A DNA stretch of 8,179 bases from Planctomycetaceae bacterium UBA2671. GTDB lineage: Bacteria > Planctomycetota > Planctomycetia > Planctomycetales > Planctomycetaceae. Shown one piece after another: positions 1 through 6,882 of the stretch; position 1 is the first letter of the stretch, and every line of letters begins with the position of its first letter. The stretch spans positions 1 through 8,179 of the forward strand of contig DEML01000105.1 in the NCBI GenBank assembly GCA_002359185.1, in the 5' to 3' direction. Below the pieces are notes generated by a model. The model was not told the origin of the DNA. It was given only the letters and a program-made list of their open reading frames with translations, and made no database searches. The position numbers were made by a program, and so were the translations under genes.

Positions 1-85
1 GGGTGGCGGGGGCGCTCCGTTTTAGCGGAAGCCCCCGGAGGTCATACGATTCGGAGGCTTCTCTTCGAGAGCACCCCCGCCACCC
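1..85. repeat. Imperfect palindromic intergenic repeat, cut by window edge
   Basis: Bases 1-17 pair with 69-85 in 16 of 17 positions (mismatch at 13/73); the outer 12 bp, GGGTGGCGGGGG against CCCCCGCCACCC, are perfect. Inside there is a second inverted pair (GAAGCC at 28-33, GGCTTC at 56-61), a small hairpin at 14-32 with one bulged base, another at 61-71 (CTCT-TCG-AGAG), and a direct repeat CGGAGG at 36-41 and 52-57. The GC-rich nested layout resembles the mobile palindromic repeats scattered through planctomycete intergenic DNA; membership of a known family is from memory. It lies 60 bp beyond the stop of the minus-strand DUF1592 gene, so its transcript could also act as a terminator stem. 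The element may extend left of base 1. Confidence 0.75.
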
Positions 86-144
86 TTGTTCTAAAATCTT
101 ACGCAAGGAATTTGAGTATTGTTAGACGTTGATACGAAATGATA

Positions 145-2847
145 TTAGTGACTTACTTGCTGTTTGCGGAAAGCGGGACTTTTTACAATTTCCACAATCA
201 AACGGGAGATGCGGTATTCATCGTCCCGGGTCGCCATAATAATGTCGTCAATTGTGCAGCGATCATACCATTGTAAACCACGCCCCAGGGCATAGGTCAA
301 CATTTTTTCTGAAAGACAACGGGTAAACTCATCAGGGCGTTGTCCCAAAATATTTATCAATTCCAGTGGACCATTAAACGATTTCCCATCCGGCAAGTCG
401 CCACGAGAGTCGATCGGATGCCCTCCCTCTTTCTCTCGCCATCGTCCAATCGCATCGTAATTCTGCAGACCAAAACCGATTCCATCCATCAGTTTGTGAC
501 ATGAACTGCAAATCGGATCCTTCTGGTGAAGAACTAACTGCTCGCGGAAAGAAAGATTTGGATTCGAGGCCTGAGTCTCTTCAAGTGATGGCACCGAAGG
601 CGGGGCAGGGGGAGGATCCTGAGCCAGGATATTTTCCAGCACCCATTCCCCACGTTTTACAGGAGATGTTCGGTTTGGAAACGATGTCAGTGTCAAAATA
701 CCAGCATGGGAAATCAATCCACGACGTGGTTTTTCTTTCAGGCTGACCTGTTGAAATTTGGATCCCTTGACCGAATCAATTCCATACAACTTTGCCAGTT
801 TTTCATTGACGAATGTGTAATCAGCAGTCAGAAGTTCTGTAAGGCTTAAATCCCGTTCGAGGATGTTGGCAAACAGAAGTTCGGTTTCCTGCTGCATATC
901 TCGAACGAGTTCTTTGTTGAACTCTGGAAACATATCAGGGTCGGGAGAGATCTCATTCAACTGTCGTAGCCCCAGCCATTGCCCCACGAAATTCTCGGTG
1001 AGAGCCTTGGCCTTGGGATCGAGCAGCATTCGTTTAACCTGCTTAGTCAGGACTTCATCCTGATTCAATTTTCCAGACTTAGCCAGCTCAAATAATTCTT
1101 CATCCGGCATGCTGCTCCACAGGAAATAAGAGATTCGAGAGGCGAGCGCGAAATTCTCGACCGCCACAGCCTCGGTATTACTGCTATCGGGTTTGTTTTC
1201 AATACGGAACAAAAACTCTGGCGAAACCAGTACGGCTTGAATCGCAATCTGTAGCGACCGTTCATACGTTTCATTTCGAGACTGAGCCAGCTCAAAGATT
1301 TTCAAATAACGAGTCAATTCCTGATCGGTCACAGGCCGACGGAAAGCTCGATCGGTGAATTTTCTTAACACCTGTGTTGCAGCTTGTGGTGGAGCCAGTT
1401 TGTCGGAAGGCGTGGCGGTCACAATCATGCGATGTGAAGCCGGATAAGCCGAATCTGGGACTTTTTCCGGGCCTATGATTTCAACGTATTTCAAATACAT
1501 ATTTCGATCACGACGCTTCGGATCTTCCGCATCAGGATCGTAGAAATCGTTTTCAAAGGCGACATCGAGTTCGTGATCGCCCTTTTTCACATCCTGCGAC
1601 CAGGCAATTGTTTTATATTTTCGATGCTCAGGAATTTCGTGCGATTCAATTTGGGAATTGTCGAGTGAGATCTTACATTTGGCGAGTTCATCGCCCGCCT
1701 GAGTCGCAGCAACAACTACACGGAATTCATACTTGCCTCCAGCAGTGGCCTTGAAGCGAGCCTTGGCCGATCCTCTTGAAGGAAAGCCGACTTCGTTGGA
1801 ATTGGCCGAGCCAGAACCACTGATCACAAAATCGTTTCCAGTCCACTTGCGATCGACAACGAAAGATTCCGGCAACGCAATCGCAGTGGAAGTCGCCGTT
1901 TCTGCAGCCGAAAGATATCGCTCCATCAGAATCGGAGAGATCGTCAGCACATCGCCGATGTTATCGAATCCGTAACCGACATCGTCGGTTGGGAAGTTTT
2001 TCGAAAGTTCCAGGTTTACGCCCAGTAAATCTCGAATTGTGTTGTCGTATTCCGACCGATTCAATCGATGTACGGTTACATGACCGGGGTTATTAATGCC
2101 CTGACAATCGAAATGATTGACAGCACCATCCAGCCATTTCGCAACCGCTTCCCGCTCGGCTAGAGGAGGAGCCTCGGCATCGGAGGGTGGCATCGCTCCC
2201 AGTGAAATCTGCAAATAGGCATGATGCCAGAACTCATGGTTTTCCAGCAAATTGGTATTGGGATCGAGTTGATCGAATTTGACGCCCCCTTCAGAAAAAT
2301 CTGAGCTGTGGCAGTCGATGCAATATTTTTCCAGAAACGGGATAACTTTCGTCGAAAACTCATTTTGCTGTTCGGCAAAAATGCGAGTAGAACCAGGAGA
2401 AACATCTCCAGTTGACCCGGAAGGCAGAAAACTACTGACTGCAAATGCCAGAACTACAACTCCGGCAATACCGACCGCAATCGGCCAGAGTTTTCTGGCA
2501 GATTTTTTTTGACCTTTGGTTTTGGTTGCAGATTGCTTGCCGGAGCGAAGTTCCCGTCTCGTTTTTGGTAACGGTGCAAGCTCAGGTGCAGGCCTTTTGG
2601 TTCGAACAGGCTTTGTAGATTGTTTTTTTGCGACAGGCGTCTGCTTCGATGGTTTCACCGGAGGTTGTGAAGATGACTCTTTTTTGAGAGCCTTCTTTTT
2701 GAGCTTGGCTTCAATCTGTTCCAGAGTTGGCAGTTTCAATTTGGCGCCGCAGTCTGAATTCGGGCACTGCGCAGTTTGACCGGCACGATCCATGCGGATT
2801 CGTAACGACTTTTCACAATTTGGGCAGCGAAACTGAAATACTTGCAT
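145..2847 (-). CDS. Membrane-anchored planctomycete cytochrome-like protein (PSCyt1/DUF1587/DUF1595/DUF1592/DUF1588/DUF1585) with N-terminal zinc ribbon
   Basis: 900 residues from the ATG at 2847; a TTG two codons upstream (2853) is the alternative start. Seen in order: a CxxC-x16-Cx4C zinc ribbon (Cys 8, 11, 28, 33); a Lys/Arg/Pro-rich linker, about 48-119; one hydrophobic segment, about 120-141; a PSCyt1-like region with haem motif CIDCH (176-180); DUF1587 (about 257-320, starting VHRLNRSEYDNTIRDLLG); a beta-rich region resembling carbohydrate-binding modules (about 338-458); DUF1595 (about 490-550); DUF1592 (about 565-690); DUF1588 (about 706-805) with a second haem motif CSSCH (780-784); and DUF1585 (about 820-895). 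The topology implies a ribbon in the cytoplasm and haem domains outside it. The family is abundant in planctomycetes and biochemically little characterised; an electron-transfer or polysaccharide-related role is inference. A DUF1552 partner, often adjacent, is not in this window. Family assignment is confident; function is not. Confidence 0.93.
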   Translation of the reverse strand: MQVFQFRCPNCEKSLRIRMDRAGQTAQCPNSDCGAKLKLPTLEQIEAKLKKKALKKESSSQPPVKPSKQTPVAKKQSTKPVRTKRPAPELAPLPKTRRELRSGKQSATKTKGQKKSARKLWPIAVGIAGVVVLAFAVSSFLPSGSTGDVSPGSTRIFAEQQNEFSTKVIPFLEKYCIDCHSSDFSEGGVKFDQLDPNTNLLENHEFWHHAYLQISLGAMPPSDAEAPPLAEREAVAKWLDGAVNHFDCQGINNPGHVTVHRLNRSEYDNTIRDLLGVNLELSKNFPTDDVGYGFDNIGDVLTISPILMERYLSAAETATSTAIALPESFVVDRKWTGNDFVISGSGSANSNEVGFPSRGSAKARFKATAGGKYEFRVVVAATQAGDELAKCKISLDNSQIESHEIPEHRKYKTIAWSQDVKKGDHELDVAFENDFYDPDAEDPKRRDRNMYLKYVEIIGPEKVPDSAYPASHRMIVTATPSDKLAPPQAATQVLRKFTDRAFRRPVTDQELTRYLKIFELAQSRNETYERSLQIAIQAVLVSPEFLFRIENKPDSSNTEAVAVENFALASRISYFLWSSMPDEELFELAKSGKLNQDEVLTKQVKRMLLDPKAKALTENFVGQWLGLRQLNEISPDPDMFPEFNKELVRDMQQETELLFANILERDLSLTELLTADYTFVNEKLAKLYGIDSVKGSKFQQVSLKEKPRRGLISHAGILTLTSFPNRTSPVKRGEWVLENILAQDPPPAPPSVPSLEETQASNPNLSFREQLVLHQKDPICSSCHKLMDGIGFGLQNYDAIGRWREKEGGHPIDSRGDLPDGKSFNGPLELINILGQRPDEFTRCLSEKMLTYALGRGLQWYDRCTIDDIIMATRDDEYRISRLIVEIVKSPAFRKQQVSH

Positions 2848-2852
2848 GTTCA

Positions 2853-2858
2853 ATTATA
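2853..2858 (-). promoter_or_regulatory. Candidate -10 box (TATAAT) placing the start at the ATG; possible leaderless mRNA
   Basis: Read on the minus strand, a perfect TATAAT ends six bases before the ATG at 2847. Normal -10 to start-site spacing would place transcription initiation at or within a base or two of that ATG, giving little or no leader. No Shine-Dalgarno sequence precedes the ATG, which agrees. No -35 hexamer lies at normal spacing; TTGCTC is 19 bp upstream. The alternative TTG start overlaps this box, which is why the ATG was preferred. Confidence 0.35.
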
Positions 2859-3030
2859 GAGGCAGTCCATGGCTCTGGAGCAACAATTTCGCTTGAGTCG
2901 CGGCAAAATTGATGCAAATTACAGTTGTGGAGACTGAAATCACTTGAAAATCAATAGTTTTGCGGAAGCCATGAGGGAGGAAAGTTGGCGTGCATATTGT
3001 GCGGGAAACGTTGGCTTGATGGCTCCTATG

Positions 3031-3047
3031 CAATCAGTCATTGATTG
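3031..3047. repeat. Perfect 6-bp inverted repeat in spacer
   Basis: CAATCA (3031-3036), a 5-bp centre and TGATTG (3042-3047) form a 17-bp interrupted palindrome about 185 bp upstream of the DUF1592-type gene. It could be a protein-binding site or chance in AT-rich DNA; nothing else in the sequence decides this. Confidence 0.3.
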
Positions 3048-3147
3048 ACATAATGATATCAACGTCTCTTGATTTTACTAAATCTCGACAAACCTTATAG
3101 GGTAAATTACCCATTCCGGACAAATTTCTGAGAATTTCGGGGGAATA

Positions 3148-3165
3148 ATCAGCTTGCAGGCTGAT
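3148..3165 (-). terminator. Weak hairpin directly after the 622-residue gene
   Basis: ATCAGC (3148-3153), a six-base loop and GCTGAT (3160-3165) form a perfect 6-bp stem starting 2 bp past the stop codon of the minus-strand gene. What follows on the minus strand is TATTCCCCC rather than a T-run, so this is a poor intrinsic terminator and may only be a 3'-end stabilising stem. Confidence 0.3.
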
Positions 3166-3167
3166 AC

Positions 3168-5036
3168 TTAAAATTTACGAACCGACGTTGAAATTGGTTT
3201 TTGATCTACATTTTGTAATTCAAGCTCTGTAGTTTTCCAGAGATATTGTCCTTGATCATCCGGCTCTGCAGAGATCTGAATTTCCGCCAGATAGCTGTTC
3301 GTCCGTTCGTGAATATGCCCCCAATGCTCCACACGCCCCGGCACATTCCAGCGGCACAGGTAACGAAATTCCGGACCTGCTGAATTATCGAAATTGTTGG
3401 AGAGTAATTCGCAGGACTCAACCTCAACGGCACCTGCCTGACCAACCGCTCCGTTCTGTGCTTCCATCGTCAGCGATTGCCGAATCTCCAGATACATCTC
3501 CCGCAGCAGAGGACCGGAAACAACATTTTCCAACGCTTCGAAAGTGGCAGTTTCGTCTCGTTCATTCACCGCTTGGTAAACCTGGGTTAAGAGTTGTTGG
3601 GTGATTTCTTCGGCATTCACCATTGATTCAAATTCAACGATGATTGACTGTTGGATAGTCCATTGAGAATTAATAATTAGGGCAGTAAACAGAATACATA
3701 ATAAAATAAACACACTCAGGAAATAGGATTTAATTCGATTATCCCGAGATAAAAACGTCGAGATGGTAACAGTTAGAATCAAACAAGCAACTAGTACAAA
3801 GAATGTCCGCTTTTGACAGGGAATTCCAGACTGCATTTCATGGAGCAGATCCAAGTGCGCCTGTAAGTCTGGGCTAAGGAAAACCGAAGTGGGCTGTAGA
3901 CGGTCTTCATTATTTTGATCAAGTGAATACGTCAAAACATTCTGCTCATCCACCTGCCGTAATGTATTTTGCTCGGTATTCTCTCCCTGAACGAGAATCA
4001 AACTGACCTGATACAAAAACTCATTGAACAGTTCCCATTTCAGCTCCACATTTTTATCTGAGGATGTTCTGGCGATTGAAAGTATGACACCCACTCGGGC
4101 ATTCGCCATACTGACGACTTGCGGCGGCCTGTTCTTGGAAAAATCGCGAATGGCGACTCCGAAAAATTCAATGCGATCGAATTCCACCTGAGTGGACTCG
4201 CCATCGGTTTTCAACTGAATCGACTTGCGGAACAACTCTTCGATTTTCGGTTTCAATTCTTCCTGCTGTTTCAGATCAAGTTTGCCGGTTGGGTCAGAGG
4301 CAATATCGAGGGAGCCTGAGAGTGTCGCCAGCGGAACCAATGTTTCCAGTCGAATTTCGTTCGGCTCCACATACAAAAATGCGTAAGTTTCTCCATATGA
4401 TCGCATCCCCAGAGAATTCTGACGATCCAGTTCCATCTGTTCTTGGGGTGAGAGTTCCGCCTCTTTAGTGGCTGCTTCCTTCGTAGGAATTTCTGTCGTC
4501 CAGGGCTGATTGGGCAGCAGCAGGCTTTGCTGACGCCTGCCGTAAGGGGGTTTCACTTTGACCTGCACTTCCGCAGGAAATGCCGATTTCTCATTCACGA
4601 ACTTGTGCAGGAACGTCAAAAACTGAGGCGATTCGCTAACCGGATACTCAAAATGATAGAACAGTTTAAAGAACATCAACTGCTCAAACGGAATCGCCAC
4701 TCCGGGAAGATCCTGCTCATCAACGGAAAGAAAATTCGGCGTTATCGGAGTTCCGTCTTTGTCGAGAATCAGAAAATTTTTTTCCAGAAAACTGCGATGT
4801 AATTCTGTCCCCCGTTTGATCTCCTCGACAGAAAGTTTGTTGTCAGCATCAAGCGGCAGATTGTGGAACAGATAGAGATCTTCAACATACACTTCGATAC
4901 GAGCCACAAGCCGGTCCGGTTCGACCTCGACATACACATCAGAAACAGAAATCGGATGAGCAGAGCAGGGGGCATTGAAAAACGTCATCCCTGCTAGGAT
5001 GAAGATCAAACTGGCAATCAACCGACTCAAAATCAT
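3168..5036 (-). CDS. Exported membrane protein of unknown function with duplicated N-terminal domain
   Basis: 622 residues, not recognised as a characterised family. Residues 1-26 look like a signal peptide (hydrophobic core LIASLIFILAGMTFF, likely cleavage after CSA, leaving His27 first). A beta-rich domain covers about 27-165. A second region, about 216-295, has the same pattern: YVEVEPDRL against LYVEPNEIRL, then a D-x-x-x-KL spacer, an acidic helix and a strand ending near DG. A Glu/Gln-rich linker, about 183-207, joins them. Two hydrophobic helices (about 410-429 and 438-456) flank a basic loop RDNRIKSY, so both ends should face the periplasm or paryphoplasm. The C-terminal domain (about 470-608) contains WNVPGRVEHWGHIHERTNSY and two cysteines (542, 561). 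The N-terminal start AHPISV resembles the extracytoplasmic part of HupE/UreJ-like proteins, but their multi-helix channel is absent. The ATG at 5036 has GGTGGG abutting it, too close for a normal ribosome binding site. Confidence 0.85.
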   Translation of the reverse strand: MILSRLIASLIFILAGMTFFNAPCSAHPISVSDVYVEVEPDRLVARIEVYVEDLYLFHNLPLDADNKLSVEEIKRGTELHRSFLEKNFLILDKDGTPITPNFLSVDEQDLPGVAIPFEQLMFFKLFYHFEYPVSESPQFLTFLHKFVNEKSAFPAEVQVKVKPPYGRRQQSLLLPNQPWTTEIPTKEAATKEAELSPQEQMELDRQNSLGMRSYGETYAFLYVEPNEIRLETLVPLATLSGSLDIASDPTGKLDLKQQEELKPKIEELFRKSIQLKTDGESTQVEFDRIEFFGVAIRDFSKNRPPQVVSMANARVGVILSIARTSSDKNVELKWELFNEFLYQVSLILVQGENTEQNTLRQVDEQNVLTYSLDQNNEDRLQPTSVFLSPDLQAHLDLLHEMQSGIPCQKRTFFVLVACLILTVTISTFLSRDNRIKSYFLSVFILLCILFTALIINSQWTIQQSIIVEFESMVNAEEITQQLLTQVYQAVNERDETATFEALENVVSGPLLREMYLEIRQSLTMEAQNGAVGQAGAVEVESCELLSNNFDNSAGPEFRYLCRWNVPGRVEHWGHIHERTNSYLAEIQISAEPDDQGQYLWKTTELELQNVDQKPISTSVRKF

Positions 5037-5053
5037 CCCACCATTTCAATAAG

Positions 5054-5080
5054 CCGTAGGTCAGACTGTGCCTGACGAAT
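5054..5080. repeat. Short palindromic REP-like element
   Basis: GTCAG (5060-5064) pairs with CTGAC (5072-5076); past one A/C mismatch a further C-G pair leaves the triloop TGT. Written as GTAGGTCAG-x-CTGTG-x-CTGACGA, it resembles a short repeat I recall as frequent in planctomycete intergenic DNA (family recognition from memory). It sits about 24 bp upstream of the ATG at 5036 and so would lie in the leader of the 622-residue gene or within its promoter. Confidence 0.5.
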
Positions 5081-5106
5081 AGCGATGTCAGTTTCTCTAA
5101 AAAGTT

Positions 5107-5174
5107 GAACCGCAGATGGACGCGGATGAACACAGATTTTTTTATCCGCGTTTATCTGCGTCCATCTGCGGTTC
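5107..5174. repeat. Long palindrome of decameric CGCAGATGGA-type units; possible purD terminator
   Basis: Two arms, 5107-5137 and 5144-5174, pair over 31 positions with 27 Watson-Crick pairs, two G-T and two mismatches around a T-rich loop. Each arm is made of roughly 10-base units (CGCAGATGGA, CGCGGATGAA, CACAGATTTT). This unit type is recognised from memory as an intergenic repeat widespread in environmental bacteria, where it often yields spurious peptides such as NRRWTRMNTD. It begins 32 bp past the purD stop. Read on the minus strand the stem is followed after three bases by TTTTT (5103-5099), so it could work as an intrinsic terminator insulating the next gene. Confidence 0.8.
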
Positions 5175-5206
5175 CAATTTTGATGAATCAGTTGACGGGT
5201 TACAAG

Positions 5207-6616
5207 TTAGACTTCATCAGTCTCACTTTTTGTCTCCTCCACTTTTGTCTCAGTTTTTGGCCGGGCTTTATCAGAAATATCCTTGCGGCACCAGGCACCT
5301 TCCCAGCGAATTCCCTTAACACGTTCGTAGGCATTCAACTTTGCCTGATCGAGATTATCACCTAGAGCCGTCACGCCGAGGACTCGTCCACCGGAGTTGA
5401 CAATTTTGCCATCTTTCATACTCGTGCCCGCATGAAAAACTCGCGAGATTTCAGAGTCGGCTTTGGGATCGAGTCCACGAATCGCAAACCCTTTTTCATA
5501 GTCGCCCGGATAACCTTTGGATGCCATCACCACGCAGACAGCTGGTCGCGGATCCCATTCCAATTCCGGTACGTCCCGCAGTTTTCCTTGAGCAGCCGCG
5601 TACAGCATTTCGAACAGATCAGACTTCAGCCGCATCAAAACCGGCTGCGTTTCCGGATCCCCAAACCGCACATTGAATTCCAGCACCTTGGGACCTTGAC
5701 GCGTCATCATGATACCAGCATAAAGCACACCGCTGAACGGGCAGCCTTTTCGCTTCATTTCGTGAACCAGTGGAATCAGAATCGTCTGGGTGATCTGATC
5801 CATCATTGCCGCATCAATCACGGGCGTTGGGCAGTAGGCACCCATGCCCCCAGTATTTGGGCCCTGATCATCATCGTAAGCGGCTTTGTGATCCTGACTG
5901 GCATCGAGTGTGATAATCGTTTTGCCATCGACAATCGCCAGAATACTTGCTTCTTCCCCCACCAGGCACTCTTCAATAATCACCCGGCTGCCTGCTTCAC
6001 CAAACCGATTTCCCGCCAGGCAATCCCGCACAAACTCAATCGCTTCTTCTGCTGTATGACAAACCCGCACCCCTTTGCCAGCAGCCAACCCATCGGCTTT
6101 CACAACAATCGGTTGTTCCCACAGCGGATTGGTTCGCTGAAAGATTTCACCCTCTTCGTTAGTCACATTGAGAGGTCGTTCGTTGGAGGCAAATCGTCCG
6201 CCTCCGCAGCGTTCAAGGATGTAGTTGATGGCTCGATTCAAATTATCGAACGTGATGTAATCCGCAGTTGGAACTTTTGCCCCTCGCATAATCTGTTTGG
6301 CGAAAGTCTTGCTTCCTTCCAGCTCAGCTGCTGCTTTTGTCGGGCCGAAAATTGTCAGGCCAGCTTTGCGGAATTGATCGACCACACCCAAAACCAGCGG
6401 CACTTCCGGCCCGGGGACCGTCAGATCAATTTTTTCCCGCTTGGCAAAGTTTAGAAGTTGATCAATATCGGCATCAGAGATATCCACATTCTCAGCATGC
6501 TGCGAAGTCCCCGCATTACCAGGTGCACAATAAATTTTTGTGACCTGCGGGGACTGTGACAACTTCCACACCAATGCGTGCTCACGTCCACCCTGGCCAA
6601 TTACAAGAACTTTCAT
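5207..6616 (-). CDS. purD: Phosphoribosylamine--glycine ligase (GAR synthetase)
   Basis: Joins 5-phosphoribosylamine and glycine with ATP to give glycinamide ribonucleotide, the second step of de novo purine synthesis, in the cytoplasm. The 469 residues open with the N-domain signature VLVIGQGGREHALVWKL and APGNAGT, then PGPEVPLVLG and the ATP-grasp region: VVKADGLAAGKGV (171-183), SQDHKAAYDDDQGPNTGGMGA (240-260), and the metal-binding stretch EFNVRFGDPETQ (313-324). The C-terminal domain ends at about 451 with an RKDISDKA motif. Compared with typical homologues of about 430 residues there is extra sequence at about 136-166, just before the first ATP-grasp strand, plus an acidic/basic tail RPKTETKVEETKSETDEV. 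All core motifs are intact, so it should be active. The ATG at 6616 begins the conserved MKVLVIG; GAG eight bases upstream is only a weak ribosome site. Confidence 0.98.
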   Translation of the reverse strand: MKVLVIGQGGREHALVWKLSQSPQVTKIYCAPGNAGTSQHAENVDISDADIDQLLNFAKREKIDLTVPGPEVPLVLGVVDQFRKAGLTIFGPTKAAAELEGSKTFAKQIMRGAKVPTADYITFDNLNRAINYILERCGGGRFASNERPLNVTNEEGEIFQRTNPLWEQPIVVKADGLAAGKGVRVCHTAEEAIEFVRDCLAGNRFGEAGSRVIIEECLVGEEASILAIVDGKTIITLDASQDHKAAYDDDQGPNTGGMGAYCPTPVIDAAMMDQITQTILIPLVHEMKRKGCPFSGVLYAGIMMTRQGPKVLEFNVRFGDPETQPVLMRLKSDLFEMLYAAAQGKLRDVPELEWDPRPAVCVVMASKGYPGDYEKGFAIRGLDPKADSEISRVFHAGTSMKDGKIVNSGGRVLGVTALGDNLDQAKLNAYERVKGIRWEGAWCRKDISDKARPKTETKVEETKSETDEV

Positions 6617-6658
6617 AGGAATCTCAACGGTCTCAAAAACATTTCAATAAAGAGAAAT

Positions 6659-6674
6659 ACTCAATAAATTGAGT
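6659..6674. promoter_or_regulatory. Perfect 16-bp palindrome in the purD leader, possible operator
   Basis: ACTCAAT-AA-ATTGAGT has 7-bp perfect arms around a 2-bp centre. It lies between the candidate purD promoter and the purD start, a position where a repressor would block transcription. The symmetry and size fit a dimeric regulator; the regulator itself cannot be named. Confidence 0.4.
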
Positions 6675-6687
6675 CGGTTTGAAGTTC

Positions 6688-6715
6688 GTTATACCGATCC
6701 CGACAAGAATCGCAA
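6688..6715 (-). promoter_or_regulatory. Candidate sigma-70-type promoter of purD
   Basis: On the minus strand TTGCGA (6715-6710) and TATAAC (6693-6688) are separated by 16 bp, matching 4 of 6 and 5 of 6 consensus bases. Initiation near 6681 would leave a leader of about 65 nt containing the palindrome at 6659-6674. Confidence 0.45.
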
Positions 6716-6882
6716 TCCCGTGAGAAAGATCCAGTCTGCCCGATCAGTCTACACGTTGTGCTGAAAAATGCACTATCGGCGAAGAATGCTTAAAAAGGCA
6801 CCACGAAATGCCCGCAATGTGTGCAGTATGCTTAATGGATTGGCATTGATTATTTGTGAACAAGTAATTATTCCGATATGTG

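Larger units (their letters stand above)
2848..3167. other. Non-coding spacer between the two minus-strand envelope genes
   Basis: About 320 bp with no coding region I can support on either strand. It contains the -10-like box next to the downstream gene, a perfect inverted repeat at 3031-3047, and a small hairpin just after the stop of the upstream gene (3148-3165). No tRNA-like fold or recognisable RNA motif was seen. Its length suggests that the two flanking genes are separate transcription units. Confidence 0.6.

Noticed and set aside
3168..5036. HupE/UreJ-type metal transporter
   Set aside because: Only the N-terminal extracytoplasmic pattern is similar; the family's multiple transmembrane helices are absent, with just two helices in the middle.
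5105..5365. Plus-strand frames beginning NRRWTRMNTDFF
   Set aside because: This is the translation of the palindromic repeat running into antisense purD; such peptides are a known artefact of this repeat type.
5432..6454. 340-residue open frame on the plus strand opposite purD
   Set aside because: It is antisense to the highly conserved purD coding sequence, its translation shows no recognisable domain and an odd composition, and purD explains the frame.
6775..6810. Minus-strand TGGTGCCTTTTTAAGC as a sigma-54 promoter
   Set aside because: The spacing between GG and GC is one base too long and the surrounding bases match poorly.
6786..6835. Direct repeat ATGCTTAA (6786-6793 and 6828-6835) as paired operator sites
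   Set aside because: Only eight AT-rich bases match, so chance is a fair explanation; noted in the control-region entry but not called as a site.
6840..6860. TGGCATTGATTATTTGT as a sigma-54 promoter
   Set aside because: The GG is present but the GC of the -12 element is missing at the required spacing.
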